The notes under the pieces: generated by a model | The model's input: only the letters and a program-made list of their open reading frames with translations | Databases searched by the model: none | What the model was told of the DNA's origin: nothing | Origin: an uncultured Microbacteriaceae bacterium | GTDB lineage: Bacteria; Actinomycetota; Actinomycetes; Actinomycetales; Microbacteriaceae | NCBI GenBank assembly: GCA_947487835.1 | Contig: CANKXX010000004.1 | Span: 423,076 to 487,075, forward strand | Reading direction: 5' to 3' | Length of the DNA stretch: 64,000 bases | Shown: positions 8,114 through 21,059 of the stretch, piece by piece | Position numbering within the stretch: position 1 is the first letter of the stretch | Layout: each line of letters begins with the position of its first letter | Position numbers and translations under genes: made by a program

Positions 8114-9610
8114 CTACTTCGCGCGCTCCAGGACCAGCTCGCGGACGCGGGCCGCGTCCGCCTGGCCACGCATCGCCTTCATGACCGCGCCGATGACCGC
8201 GCCGGCGGCCTGCACCTTGCCGTCGCGGATCTTCGCGAGCACGTCCGGCTGGGCCGCGAGGGCCTCGTCGATGGCGGCGAGCAGGGCCGTGTCGTCCGAG
8301 ACGACCGCGAGGCCGCGCGTGTCCACGACCTGGGCGGGCGAACCCTCACCGGCGATGACGCCCTCGAGCACCTGGCGGGCGAGGCGGTCGGTGAGCGTGC
8401 CGGCCTCGACCAGCTCGATCAGCTCGGCCACCTGCTGGGCCGTCACGAGCGACGAGGAGTCGACGCCCGCGGCGTTCGCGAGGCGGGCGATCTCACCGGT
8501 CCACCACTTGCGCGCCGCCTGGGGCGACGCGCCCGCGGCGACCGTCTCGGCCAGCTCGTTGAGCAGTCCGGAGTTGACGACGTCCCGGAACTCCAGGTCG
8601 GTGAAGCCCCACTCGGCCTTCAGCCTGCGGCGGCGCAGTGCGGGCGCCTCGGGAAGCGCGGCGCGCAGCTCCTCGATCAGCTCGGTGCTCGGCTGCACGG
8701 GCAGCAGGTCCGGCTCCGGGAAGTAGCGGTAGTCGTCGGCGTCGCTCTTGGGACGCCCGGCCGACGTGCGGCCGGTGTCCTCGTGCCAGTGCCGGGTCTC
8801 CTGCGTGATCGTGCCGCCGGCCGAGAGGATGGCCGCCTGGCGCTGGATCTCGTAGCGGATCGCGCGCTCCACCGAGCGGAGCGAGTTCACGTTCTTCGTC
8901 TCGGTTCGGGTGCCGAGGATGCCGGACCCGCGCGGGCTCAGCGAGATGTTCGCGTCGCAGCGCAGGTTGCCGCGCTCCATCCGCGCATCCGAGATGCCGA
9001 GGGCCACGACGATGTCGCGGATCGTCGACACGTATGCCTTGGCGAGCTCCGGCGCGTCCCGGTCGGCGCCGTAGATGATGTCGGTCACGATCTCGACGAG
9101 GGGCACGCCCGCGCGGTTGTAGTCGACGAGCGAGTACTCGGCGCCCTGAATGCGGCCGGTCGAGCCGCCCACGTGCGTGAGCTTGCCCGCGTCCTCCTCC
9201 ATGTGCGCCCGCTCGATCGGGATGGTGAACGAGCGGCCGTCCTCGAGCTCGACGTCGACGGAACCGCGGTAGGCGATGGGCTCGTCGTACTGGCTGATCT
9301 GGTAGTTCTTCGCGAGGTCCGGGTAGAAGTAGTTCTTCCGGGCGAAGCGGCTGGACTCCGCGATGGAGCAGCCGAGCGCGAGGCCGAGGCTGATCGAGTA
9401 ACGGATCGCCTGCTCGTTCACCACGGGCAGCGAGCCCGGGAGGCCGAGGTCGACGGGCGTGATGTTGGTGTTCGGCTCGCCGCCGAAGTAGTTCGGTGCG
9501 TCCGAGAACATCTTCGTCGCGGTGTTCAGCTCGACGTGCACCTCGAAGCCGAGCACCGGCTCGTACAGCTCGAGGGCCCTGTCGAAGTCCATGAGATCTG
9601 GCTTGGCCAT
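8114..9610 (-). CDS. gatB: Asp-tRNA(Asn)/Glu-tRNA(Gln) amidotransferase subunit B
   Basis: A 498-residue GatB, the tRNA-binding and kinase subunit of GatCAB that phosphorylates Glu- or Asp-tRNA before amidation. The GatB/GatE core begins near residue 20 ([20 protein letters not shown]), with metal/ATP-site sequence [20 protein letters not shown] and [17 protein letters not shown]. The C-terminal YqeY-like helical domain occupies about the last 150 residues. It is the last gene of gatC-gatA-gatB; its ATG overlaps the gatA stop by one base (TGATG), indicating coupling. Length and motifs are normal. Confidence 0.97.
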   Translation of the reverse strand: MAKPDLMDFDRALELYEPVLGFEVHVELNTATKMFSDAPNYFGGEPNTNITPVDLGLPGSLPVVNEQAIRYSISLGLALGCSIAESSRFARKNYFYPDLAKNYQISQYDEPIAYRGSVDVELEDGRSFTIPIERAHMEEDAGKLTHVGGSTGRIQGAEYSLVDYNRAGVPLVEIVTDIIYGADRDAPELAKAYVSTIRDIVVALGISDARMERGNLRCDANISLSPRGSGILGTRTETKNVNSLRSVERAIRYEIQRQAAILSAGGTITQETRHWHEDTGRTSAGRPKSDADDYRYFPEPDLLPVQPSTELIEELRAALPEAPALRRRRLKAEWGFTDLEFRDVVNSGLLNELAETVAAGASPQAARKWWTGEIARLANAAGVDSSSLVTAQQVAELIELVEAGTLTDRLARQVLEGVIAGEGSPAQVVDTRGLAVVSDDTALLAAIDEALAAQPDVLAKIRDGKVQAAGAVIGAVMKAMRGQADAARVRELVLERAK

Positions 9611-11154
9611 CAGTTCGTGCCTCCTGCGGTCGCGACGGCAAGCTCGGGAGCCTGCGAGAGAAGGGGTCCGCCCCAGCGGTCCTCGAGGATCTGCTCGAGC
9701 GCGGCGCCCACGGTGTAGAGCCGCGCGTCCGCGCGGGCCGGAGCCATGAACTGGATGCCGACGGGCAGCCCGTCCTCGGGCGCGAGGCCGATCGGCAGGC
9801 CGATGCCGGGCACGCCCGCGAGGTTGGCCGGGATGGTGGTGAGGTCGTTCAGGTACATCGCCAGCGGGTCGTCCAGCTTCTCGCCGAGGCGGAACGCTGT
9901 GGTGGGCGCGGACGGCGTCACGAGCACGTCGACGCGGCCGAACGCGGCGTCGAAGTCCCGCTGGATCAGCGTGCGCACCTTCTGCGCGCTGCCGTAGTAG
10001 GCGTCGTAGTAGCCGGCGCTGAGCGCGTAGGTGCCGAGGATGATGCGGCGCTTGACCTCGGGGCCGAAGCCGGCCTCGCGGGTGGCGGACATCACCTGCT
10101 CCACCGTGCCGCCGCCGGGCGGGTTCACCCGCAGGCCGAAGCGCACCGAGTCGAACTTCGCGAGGTTGCTCGACGCCTCGGCGGGGAGGATCAGGTAGTA
10201 GGCCGCGATGGCGTACTCGAAGTGCGGCGCGTCGATCTCCACGATCTCCGCCCCCGCCTCCTCGAGCAGCGCGAGCGCTTCGGTGAAGCGCTGGGTGACG
10301 CCGGCCTGGAAGCCCTCGCCGTTCAGCTGCTTGACGACGCCGACGCGCATGCCCTTCATCGCGCCCTCGCGCCGCCCGGCCCGGGCCGCGGCCGCCATGG
10401 AGGGCCAGGTGTCCGGGATGGACGTGGAGTCACGGGGGTCGTGGCCGCCGATGACGTCGTGCAGGAGGGCGGAGTCGAGGACCGTGCGGGAGACCGGGCC
10501 GACCTGGTCGAGCGAGGAGGCGAGCGCGATGGCGCCGTAGCGGCTGACGCCGCCGTAGGTCGGCTTCACGCCGACGGAGGCCGTGACCGCGGCGGGCTGG
10601 CGGATCGATCCGCCGGTGTCCGAGCCGAGCGCGAAGGGCGCCTCGAAGGCGGCGACGGCGGCAGCGGAGCCACCGCCGGACCCGCCGGGGATGCGGTCGA
10701 GGTCCCACGGGTTGCGGGTGGGGCCGTAGGCCGAGTGCTCCGTGGAGGAGCCCATGGCGAATTCGTCCATGTTCGTCTTGCCGAGCGGGATCAGGTGCGC
10801 CTCGCGCAGCTTGCGCACGACGGTCGCGTCGTACGGCGGCACCCAGCCCTCGAGGATGCGGGAGCCGGCCGTCGAGGGCATGTCGATCGTGCAGAGCACG
10901 TCCTTGATCGCCACCGGCACGCCGGCGAGCGGGCCGAGCCCGGCGTCGCCCTCCGCGCGCAGGCGGTCGACCTCGGCGGCGCGCTCGAGGGCGGCGTCCG
11001 CGGCCACGTGCAGGTACGCGTGCACGTCGCCGTCGACGGCCTCGATGCGGTCGAGGTGCGCGCGGGTCGCCTCGACGGAGGAGACCTCGCCCGACGACAG
11101 GCGCTCGGCCAGGTCGGCGGCGGAGATGTGGATCAGGTCGTTCGCGGTGGTCAT
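9610..11154 (-). CDS. gatA: Asp-tRNA(Asn)/Glu-tRNA(Gln) amidotransferase subunit A
   Basis: A 514-residue amidase-signature enzyme that releases ammonia from glutamine for transamidation. The catalytic lysine is in [10 protein letters not shown]. The cis-serine lies in [12 protein letters not shown] and the nucleophile in [12 protein letters not shown], the normal Ser-cisSer-Lys triad. It lies 8 bp after gatC and overlaps gatB by one base, so the three are co-translated. Presence of GatCAB suggests the organism makes Gln-tRNA and/or Asn-tRNA indirectly. Confidence 0.97.
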   Translation of the reverse strand: MTTANDLIHISAADLAERLSSGEVSSVEATRAHLDRIEAVDGDVHAYLHVAADAALERAAEVDRLRAEGDAGLGPLAGVPVAIKDVLCTIDMPSTAGSRILEGWVPPYDATVVRKLREAHLIPLGKTNMDEFAMGSSTEHSAYGPTRNPWDLDRIPGGSGGGSAAAVAAFEAPFALGSDTGGSIRQPAAVTASVGVKPTYGGVSRYGAIALASSLDQVGPVSRTVLDSALLHDVIGGHDPRDSTSIPDTWPSMAAAARAGRREGAMKGMRVGVVKQLNGEGFQAGVTQRFTEALALLEEAGAEIVEIDAPHFEYAIAAYYLILPAEASSNLAKFDSVRFGLRVNPPGGGTVEQVMSATREAGFGPEVKRRIILGTYALSAGYYDAYYGSAQKVRTLIQRDFDAAFGRVDVLVTPSAPTTAFRLGEKLDDPLAMYLNDLTTIPANLAGVPGIGLPIGLAPEDGLPVGIQFMAPARADARLYTVGAALEQILEDRWGGPLLSQAPELAVATAGGTN

Positions 11155-11162
11155 GCTCGTCC

Positions 11163-11462
11163 CTACTGCTCTTCGCCGAGGATGGCGGAGACCTTGAATC
11201 GTCCCTCGGCGTGCTCCGGCGCCCCGCGGAGCGCCTGCTCCTGGGTCAGCGTCTCGCCCACGACGTCGGGGCGGAAGATGTTGACGAGCGGGATCGGGTG
11301 GCTCGTGGCGGGCACGTTGGGCGTGGCGACCTCGGTGACCTTCGCGACGTTGTCGACGATCGATCCCAGTTCCTTGGTGAGGCTCTCGATCTCCTCGGGG
11401 CTGAGCTCGATGCGGGCGAGGTGGGCGAGGTGCGCCACCTGCTCCGCGGTGATTTCGGACAT
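11163..11462 (-). CDS. gatC: Asp-tRNA(Asn)/Glu-tRNA(Gln) amidotransferase subunit C
   Basis: A 99-residue GatC, the belt subunit that stabilises GatA-GatB. The family opening ([20 protein letters not shown]) and the C-terminal FRPDVV...[15 protein letters not shown] segment are present. The ATG at 11462 has a GGAG ribosome site. The frame is open upstream to 12074, but that sequence is the shadow of the lipoprotein gene. First gene of the gat operon, with a TACAAT -10 candidate about 40 bp upstream. Confidence 0.96.
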   Translation of the reverse strand: MSEITAEQVAHLAHLARIELSPEEIESLTKELGSIVDNVAKVTEVATPNVPATSHPIPLVNIFRPDVVGETLTQEQALRGAPEHAEGRFKVSAILGEEQ

Positions 11463-11500
11463 GCGACTCCGTCTCGAGAAGGGTCTGGGGGTACCGGTCA

Positions 11501-11506
11501 ATTGTA
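11501..11506 (-). promoter_or_regulatory. -10 candidate for the gat operon
   Basis: TACAAT on the minus strand, 38 nt before gatC. A -35 element is not clear. Confidence 0.35.
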
Positions 11507-11623
11507 GGGTGGCGCCCTCCGTGCCCCGTCCCGCGCGCGCACGCGACGGAGGCTGGTCCGCGCGGACACGATCAGTCCGGTCCAGGTGGACGTCGGCGCG
11601 CGTGCCGCGCCGCTCCGCGCCGG

Positions 11624-12058
11624 TCAGCTCGGGCGGCAGTCGCTCTCGCCCTGGAGCGTCATGCCGGCGTCCGTGATGCGGAACGTGATGACCTCGGTCC
11701 CCTCCCCGCGGGCACGCACCTCCGTCACGTCGCCCACGCCGCCCACCGTCGCCTCGTAGCCCTGCTCCCGCAGCACGTCCCGCACGGCGCTCACGGCGGC
11801 CGGCACGTCGGCGGGCATGGGCCCCACACGCAGCCCGGCGTAGGACTCCCCCTCGCGCCAGAACGGAAGGCCGCAGCCGCGCGGCGTGCCGTCGTCCTGC
11901 TCCACCCAGTCGCCTCCGAGGGCCGCCTGCGTGGTGTCGAGGGCCGCGTAGAACCGGTCCCGCGACTCCTCCGCGCTCGGGCCGTCGGCCGCGGAGCATC
12001 CCGAGAGCACGACGGCCGCGACGACGACGGCCGGCGCGACGATCAGGCGAACGTTCAT
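11624..12058 (-). CDS. Small secreted lipoprotein, unknown function
   Basis: A 144-residue protein with a signal peptide and lipobox. MNVRLIVAPAVVVAAVVLSGC gives Cys21 as the probable lipidated residue, followed by SAADGPSAEES, so it should be anchored outside the membrane. The mature part has one Cys pair (Cys in RGCGLPFWR and CRPS near the end). It looks like a compact alpha/beta fold of the kind often seen in actinobacterial lipoproteins of unknown role. The ATG at 12058 is chosen because it starts the signal peptide. It has no operon partners. Confidence 0.8.
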   Translation of the reverse strand: MNVRLIVAPAVVVAAVVLSGCSAADGPSAEESRDRFYAALDTTQAALGGDWVEQDDGTPRGCGLPFWREGESYAGLRVGPMPADVPAAVSAVRDVLREQGYEATVGGVGDVTEVRARGEGTEVITFRITDAGMTLQGESDCRPS

Positions 12059-12137
12059 GGGCCTCGATCCGCACGCGGAATGGGCAGTCAATGTATCACC
12101 GCGCGGGTGGGAGGAGTTCCCCGGGTGGTCCGGTATG

Positions 12138-13796
12138 TCAGCGAGCGAGGGCGAGGGTTTTCTCCGCGTCGTCGGGTGTGCCCTCGGTGACCCAGCGGCC
12201 CTTGTCGATGCCGATCAGCGCCATGTTGCGCATCGCCTCCGAGCCCGGGGTGAAGTAGTCGTTGTGCCCGCGCGACGGGTTCAGTACCTCGCGGGTGAGC
12301 CGGTCGACGGATCCCGCGACGCTCATCTTCTGCGCACCGAAGGAGGCGGCCCCGGGGTCGCTGCCGAAGAAGGCGCTGTCGACGATGGGGTCCATGCCGG
12401 CCTCGCCGACGTAGACGTTACGGGCGGGCACGTCCAGCTCGCCGACGTTCTGCGCGGCGCTGCCCGGCGAGCCCACGAGCGCGAGGGCGTCGACGCTGGT
12501 GCTTCCGTCGGAGAGGGCGAGGAGCGTCGCCGTGGTGCCGTAGGAGTGCGCGACGACCGAGATGAACGGGTCGGTGCCCTGGATGGTGCGCACCCCGTCC
12601 ACTGCGTTGGAGAGGTAGTCGGCCCCCTCGCGGGCGAGGTCGAGCGTGCCGATGTTCATGAGGTGCGGTGCCTGGTAGCCGATCCAGGCGACCGTCGCGA
12701 CGGCTCGGTTCTCCTGGAACAATCCCTCGAAGCCGGCCTGCTCGTCGTAGATGCGCGCCGCGGCGTCGGTCCAGTCCCGCATGTGGGCGGTGACGGAGTA
12801 GAACATGCCGGGCACGACGAAGGTCACGTAGTCGGCGCTGGCGAGGTCGCCGAGCGCGATGGCCGCGCGGCCCGGGAACTTGGTGTCGAGCGTGAGCAGC
12901 GAGCGCTCCGGCATGGCGTCCCGCTCGCCGAGCGCCGCCTCGATCTGCCCGATCATCTTCATGTCGCGCAGGAGGGTCTGCTGCACGCCCCGGCCCACGC
13001 CGCGGTCGAGCCGGTCGAGGATCGCGTCCTTCGACTGCTCGAGGTAGAGGCGGTTGGCGGCGTCGCGCACGGGGATCGGAACGCCCTCGAGGTTCCCGAC
13101 GATCTGCGGGGCCCCGGCCGTCATGGCACGGTGCTGCGCGGGGGCGAGGCCCTTCCACCAGCGGGCGACCTGCGCGCCGGCCGGCGGGGTGCGGATGAGG
13201 TCGCGGACCTTCTGCGGGTTCTCGGCGACGAACGTCTCGAGCTGCGCGGAGGACAGCATCCCGACACCACTGAGCAGCGCGGGCCCCTTCAGGCCGGCGA
13301 GCACCGCGGGGTCGAACGCCTGCGAGCCGCGGGCGCCCCGGGCGGCGTCGGGAACGAGCACCGACGAGTAGCTGCGCGCCCGCAGCGCGGACGCGGGGTC
13401 CACGGCCGCGTCGCCCACCGCGGCGGGCGTCGCGTCGAGGACCGAGACCATGGCCGCTGCCGCGGGCGCCGCGTCGGCGCCGAGGGTGGCATCCGCGGAC
13501 GGGCCCGTCGGCGTGAACGCGGGAGCCGCGAGCAGCTCGGCGAGGAAGTCCGGCGCGCCCTCGTAGACCTGCGCCTGGACGGCGCGAGGGGCCTGGTAGA
13601 CGGCGGGAGCAGGAAAAACCTCGGTCACCGGGAAGGCAGCCGAGGTGAGCAGGAGGGCGCTGGCACTGAGTAGCAAACCGAGTACATCCCCCCTCGAGTG
13701 CGCAAAAGACCGAGATTCTTCACGTGTCGAGACGTGTACGGACCCCCATGGTAATGCGCACGTTCGATCGAAGCCCCGCGATCGTGTATCAACCAA
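12138..13796 (-). CDS. Secreted alpha/beta hydrolase, DUF1023-like
   Basis: A 552-residue exported protein with a C-terminal alpha/beta-hydrolase (DUF1023-type) domain. The nucleophile elbow is VVAHSYGTTATLLAL. The catalytic Asp probably lies in VGEAGMDPIVDSAFFG and the His in PSRGHNDYF. A hydrophobic signal segment (VLGLLLSASALLLTSAAFPV) is near residues 38-57. The N-terminal half (about 60-280) is helical and Ala-rich, with no family that I recognise. The start is uncertain: the only usable codon upstream of the signal segment is TTG at 13796, with no good ribosome site. The substrate is unknown; related genes are annotated as lipases or esterases. Confidence 0.8.
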   Translation of the reverse strand: MVDTRSRGFDRTCALPWGSVHVSTREESRSFAHSRGDVLGLLLSASALLLTSAAFPVTEVFPAPAVYQAPRAVQAQVYEGAPDFLAELLAAPAFTPTGPSADATLGADAAPAAAAMVSVLDATPAAVGDAAVDPASALRARSYSSVLVPDAARGARGSQAFDPAVLAGLKGPALLSGVGMLSSAQLETFVAENPQKVRDLIRTPPAGAQVARWWKGLAPAQHRAMTAGAPQIVGNLEGVPIPVRDAANRLYLEQSKDAILDRLDRGVGRGVQQTLLRDMKMIGQIEAALGERDAMPERSLLTLDTKFPGRAAIALGDLASADYVTFVVPGMFYSVTAHMRDWTDAAARIYDEQAGFEGLFQENRAVATVAWIGYQAPHLMNIGTLDLAREGADYLSNAVDGVRTIQGTDPFISVVAHSYGTTATLLALSDGSTSVDALALVGSPGSAAQNVGELDVPARNVYVGEAGMDPIVDSAFFGSDPGAASFGAQKMSVAGSVDRLTREVLNPSRGHNDYFTPGSEAMRNMALIGIDKGRWVTEGTPDDAEKTLALAR

Positions 13797-13887
13797 GTTA
13801 ATTCATATGCCGGGAAATTGCTGTACCCCACTGAGGGGGGCAGCGCACGTCGAGCGCGGCGGGGCGCAAGGCGGTCCTCACCCGCGG

Positions 13888-17387
<3,500 letters not shown>

Positions 17388-17393
17388 CCGGCA

Positions 17394-17399
17394 AGTGTA
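17394..17399 (-). promoter_or_regulatory. -10 box of a leaderless promoter (mnmA)
   Basis: TACACT on the minus strand lies 6 nt before the GTG of mnmA, leaving no room for a ribosome site. Confidence 0.5.
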
Positions 17400-17470
17400 C
17401 GCGGCGCCCCGGGGCCGCGGGCTGGGCGTGGGTGGTGGGCCGGAGTGAGGCGGTGGGCGGGGCTATCGAC

Positions 17471-17580
17471 GCAATTCAGCAGATCCCGCCCCGCACCCGA
17501 CGCAACTCAGCAGATCCCGCCCCGCACCCGACGCAACTCAGCAGATCCCGCCCCGCACCTGACGCAACTCAGCAGATCCC
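17471..17580. repeat. Four 31-bp direct repeats without spacers
   Basis: Units start at 17471, 17502, 17533 and 17564, exactly 31 bp apart. Each begins GCAA(C/T)TCAGCAGATCCC; the first three continue GCCCCGCACC(C/T)GAC, while the fourth is cut after 17 bp. The 338-bp gap between mnmA and the desulfurase gene contains no gene that I can support. Confidence 0.92.
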
Positions 17581-17641
17581 GAGGGACACGCCGACGGGGA
17601 GGCCGGGTGGACGGCGTGTCGGAGCGGATCTGCTGAATTGC
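17564..17641. repeat. Palindromic element ending the direct-repeat array
   Basis: The last direct repeat is mirrored by GGATCTGCTGAATTGC at 17626-17641, the exact reverse complement of 17471-17486. Between them, GACACGCCG (17585-17593) pairs with CGGCGTGTC (17612-17620). Layout and core bases match the 85-bp elements at 21060 and 53628. Confidence 0.8.
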
Positions 17642-17725
17642 GCGAAAAGGCGAGCGCGAGAGCGCGAGGGGGCGAGGCGCGGGAACCGGGACAAGCCGGC
17701 AGCGGGGTGCGGACCGAGGACGAGC

Positions 17726-18931
17726 TCAGCGACCCAGAGACACCGCCCGGTCCGCGAGGCCGGCGCGGGATGCGGACGCGTACGCGGCGGGGAGCGCCGC
17801 CAGGAGCGCGTCGACGTCGTCCTCGGTGGAGGTGTGGCCGAGGGTGAAGCGGAGGGCGCCCCGCGCGTCGGACTCCACGACGCCCATGGCGCGCAGCACG
17901 TGCGACGGCTTGGGGATGCCGGCCTGACAGGCGGATCCGGTGGAGACGCTGACGCCCGCCGCGTCGAGCAGGAAGAGGAGGGAGTCGCCCTCGCAGCCCG
18001 GGAAGGTGAAGTGCGCGTTGGTGGACAGCCGCTCGGGCCCGGGCTCGGGTCCGCTGAGCCGCGCGCCCGGCACGACGTCGCGCACGCCGCGGATGAGCCG
18101 GTCCCGGAGCCCGGCGAGGCGCTTCGAGGCCTGCTCGAGCCCGTCCGTGGCGGCGCGCGCGGCGACCGCGAACGCGGCGGCCGCGGCCACGTCCTGCGTT
18201 CCGGAGCGCACCTGGCGCTGCTGACCGCCGCCATGGATGAGCGGTACGACGGTGGCCCGCCGTGCGAGCACGAGGGCGCCGATGCCGACGGGTCCGCCCA
18301 CCTTGTGCGCCGAGACAGAGAGGGCGGACACCCCGGCCGCCGCGGCGCGACGGAACGAGACGGGCGTGTGCCCGAAGGCGGCCACGGCATCCACGTGCAC
18401 CGGCACGCCGACGGACGCGGCGAGCGCCGCGAGCTCCTCGACGGGCTCGATGGTGCCCACCTCGTTGTTCGCCCAGAGGAAGGTCAGCAGGGCGATCGAG
18501 TCCGGGTCCCGGCGCAGCGCGGCGCCGGCCGTGGCGAGGTCGATGCGCCCCTGGGCGTCGAGCGGCAGCTCCTCGACGATCGCGCCCTCGAACCGCTCGA
18601 GCCACTCGACGGTGTCGATCGTCGCGTGGTGCTCGCCGCCCGCGACGAGGACGCGGGGGCGCACCGAGGCGCCGCGGTTGCGCTCCCAGTACAGGCCTTT
18701 GACGCCGAGGTTCACGGCCTCGGTGCCCCCGGAGGTGAAGATCACCTCGATGGGCTCGCAGTCGAGCGCGGCGGCCACGGTCTCCCGCGACTCCTCGAGC
18801 AGTCGCCTGGCCTGCTGGCCCTGCGAGTGGATGGATGCGGGATTGCCGACGAGGCTCATCGCGTCGGTGAAAGCGTGGATCGCCTCGGGCAGCATGGGGG
18901 TTGTCGCCGCGTGGTCAAGATAGACCGCCAT
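17726..18931 (-). CDS. Cysteine desulfurase (NifS/IscS-like)
   Basis: A 401-residue PLP-dependent class V aminotransferase-fold enzyme that takes sulfur from cysteine as an enzyme persulfide. The opening YLDHAATTPM is typical. The PLP lysine is K210 in SVSAHKVGGPVG and the persulfide cysteine is C335 in VSTGSACQAG. The ATG at 18931 is chosen because upstream codons are unlike the family; a TAGAGT box lies 7 nt before it (leaderless). It is divergent from glgX with only 19 bp between start codons. It lies upstream of mnmA on the same strand, so the likely job is sulfur supply for tRNA thiolation, and possibly Fe-S assembly. Confidence 0.94.
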   Translation of the reverse strand: MAVYLDHAATTPMLPEAIHAFTDAMSLVGNPASIHSQGQQARRLLEESRETVAAALDCEPIEVIFTSGGTEAVNLGVKGLYWERNRGASVRPRVLVAGGEHHATIDTVEWLERFEGAIVEELPLDAQGRIDLATAGAALRRDPDSIALLTFLWANNEVGTIEPVEELAALAASVGVPVHVDAVAAFGHTPVSFRRAAAAGVSALSVSAHKVGGPVGIGALVLARRATVVPLIHGGGQQRQVRSGTQDVAAAAAFAVAARAATDGLEQASKRLAGLRDRLIRGVRDVVPGARLSGPEPGPERLSTNAHFTFPGCEGDSLLFLLDAAGVSVSTGSACQAGIPKPSHVLRAMGVVESDARGALRFTLGHTSTEDDVDALLAALPAAYASASRAGLADRAVSLGR

Positions 18932-18937
18932 GCCCCC

Positions 18938-18944
18938 TACTCTA
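18938..18944. promoter_or_regulatory. Overlapping divergent -10 boxes
   Basis: TACTCTA contains TACTCT on the plus strand (7 nt before the glgX ATG) and TAGAGT on the minus strand (7 nt before the desulfurase ATG). One 7-bp site thus seems to serve both leaderless genes. Confidence 0.55.
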
Positions 18945-18950
18945 AGTCTC

Positions 18951-21044
18951 ATGGCAGCCATAGCCCGCCTGAGCAATCTGGGGGTCCGACAGACCTCCGG
19001 GGGCGGCGAACTGCGCGTCTTCTCCGAGTCGGCGACGTCGATGGAGCTGTGCATCTTCGACGACGCCGATCCGAATTGGATCGTGAAAACCGTCGCCATG
19101 GCGCGGGACGCCCACGGCGTCTGGAGCGCCCGGAGCCGCAGCCTCTCCCCCGGCACCCAGTACTCGCTGCGGGTGGACGGGCCGCACGGTCCGACCGGGG
19201 CGTTCAACCCCGCCCTGCACCTCCTCGACCCCTACGCCCGCGCGCTGCGCCGCGTGACCGCGCACTCGTGGCGCTCCGTCGTGCCGGAGACCCGGCCCTT
19301 CGACTGGGGCACCGTGACCAAGCCGAACACGCCGCTCGACCACACGGTCGTCTACGAGGCGCACGTGAAGGGCCTCACCCAGACCTTCCCCGGCGTGCCC
19401 GCACACCTGCGCGGCACGTATGCCGGGCTCGCCCACGAGAGCACGATCGAGTACCTCACCGGCCTCGGCGTCACGGCCGTCGAGCTGCTGCCCGTGCACC
19501 AGCACGTGTCCGAGCGCCGGCTCGTGCGGCAGGGGCTCGTCAACTACTGGGGCTACAACACGCTCAGCTATTTCGCGCCGCACGCCTCGTACGCGTCGCC
19601 CGAGGCCCGCGCCGGGGGGCCGGACGCGATCCTCCGCGAGTTCAAGGGCATGGTCAAGCACCTGCACGCGGCCGGCCTCGAGGTGATCCTCGACGTGGTG
19701 TACAACCACACCGCCGAGGAGGGGCTCGACGGCCCGAAGCGCAGCTTCCGCGGCATCGACAACGCGACCTACTACCGCCACCGGCAGGAGGACGGCGCCT
19801 ACATCGACGTGACCGGATGCGGCAACACGGTCGACTTCTCCCGCCCCGCGCCCGTGCAGCTCGCCCTCGACTCGCTGAAGTACTGGGCGAACGACGTGCA
19901 GGTGGACGGCTTCCGCTTCGACCTCGCCCCCGTGCTCGGCCGGAACGCCGAGGTCAGCTACGACCGGGAGCATCCGCTCCTCGCCGCCATCGTCGGGGAC
20001 CCCGAGCTCGCGGACGTGAAGATGATCGCCGAGCCCTGGGACGTGGGCATCGACGGCTGGCAGACCGGCAACTTCCCGCGCGGCTTCAGCGAGTGGAACG
20101 ACCGGTACCGCGACGACGTGCGCAGCTTCTGGCTGAGCGACGTGCAGCGCGCGCGGCACACCGGCTCCCCCGAGACGGGCGCCGGCGCCGGCGCCCTCGC
20201 CACCCGCCTCGCCGGGTCCTCGAACCTCTTCGACAGCGACCGCGGACCGCTCGCGTCGATCAACTTCGTGACGGCGCACGACGGCTTCACCATGGCCGAC
20301 CTCGTGACCTACAACACCAAGCACAACGTCATGAACGGCGAGTCGAACCGCGACGGCACGGACGGGAACCGCTCCTTCAACCACGGCGTCGAGGGCCCGA
20401 CGAGCAACCCGCGCATCGTGCGCGACCGGCTCCGCTCGATCCGCAACCTGATGGGCACGCTGCTGCTGTCCGCGGGCGTGCCGATGATCACGGCGGGCGA
20501 CGAGATCGGCCGCACCCAGCGCGGCAACAACAACGCGTACTGCCACGACAGCGAGCTCACCTGGATCTCCTGGGAGCTGCGGGACTGGCAGCGCGACCTG
20601 CAGGAGACGGCCCGCCACCTGCTGCGCCTGCGCCGGGAGAACCCGGCCCTGCGCCCCTCCCGATTCGGCCGGCCGGAGGCGAGCACGCCGAGCGCCAGCG
20701 AGATGTTCTGGTACACGGCGCGCGGCGAGAGCATGCGCGACGAGTACTGGGCCGCCCCGCAGCACCGCACCCTGCAGTACGTGGCGGCATCGACCCCGGA
20801 GTTCGAGGACTTCAACCGCGTCCTCCTCGTCGTCAACGGCCTGGAGTGGCCGGTGTCCGTCTCGCTCCCGCGGCACGACGGCGTCGAGCGGTACTCCCTG
20901 CTCTGGGACAGCTCGGTCGGCATGGCGGAGCAGGTGGAGTCGAACCACGCGCCCGGCGCCACCGTCGCGGTGGCCGGCCCGTCCCTCCGCCTCTACCGCG
21001 CCGAGGGCGGCACCCCCGCTGTCAGCGACACCGGGCCGGCGTGA
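18951..21044 (+). CDS. glgX: Glycogen debranching enzyme GlgX (isoamylase type)
   Basis: A 697-residue GH13 debranching enzyme that hydrolyses alpha-1,6 links in glycogen. An N-terminal CBM48-like domain (about residues 5-100) is followed by the barrel. The GH13 motifs are VILDVVYNHTAE, DGFRFDLAPVLG (nucleophile D324), MIAEPWDVG (acid/base E361) and NFVTAHDGFT. The ATG at 18951 (MAAIARLSN) is preferred over 18930, which overlaps the divergent gene's start. It is the first gene of a glucan cluster, convergent with glgP. Related enzymes include TreX. Confidence 0.94.
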   Translation: MAAIARLSNLGVRQTSGGGELRVFSESATSMELCIFDDADPNWIVKTVAMARDAHGVWSARSRSLSPGTQYSLRVDGPHGPTGAFNPALHLLDPYARALRRVTAHSWRSVVPETRPFDWGTVTKPNTPLDHTVVYEAHVKGLTQTFPGVPAHLRGTYAGLAHESTIEYLTGLGVTAVELLPVHQHVSERRLVRQGLVNYWGYNTLSYFAPHASYASPEARAGGPDAILREFKGMVKHLHAAGLEVILDVVYNHTAEEGLDGPKRSFRGIDNATYYRHRQEDGAYIDVTGCGNTVDFSRPAPVQLALDSLKYWANDVQVDGFRFDLAPVLGRNAEVSYDREHPLLAAIVGDPELADVKMIAEPWDVGIDGWQTGNFPRGFSEWNDRYRDDVRSFWLSDVQRARHTGSPETGAGAGALATRLAGSSNLFDSDRGPLASINFVTAHDGFTMADLVTYNTKHNVMNGESNRDGTDGNRSFNHGVEGPTSNPRIVRDRLRSIRNLMGTLLLSAGVPMITAGDEIGRTQRGNNNAYCHDSELTWISWELRDWQRDLQETARHLLRLRRENPALRPSRFGRPEASTPSASEMFWYTARGESMRDEYWAAPQHRTLQYVAASTPEFEDFNRVLLVVNGLEWPVSVSLPRHDGVERYSLLWDSSVGMAEQVESNHAPGATVAVAGPSLRLYRAEGGTPAVSDTGPA

Positions 21045-21059
21045 CCTCCCGGCCGCGAA

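Noticed and set aside
17471-17580. Possible CRISPR array
   Set aside because: The 31-bp repeats are back to back with no unique spacers, and no cas genes are near.
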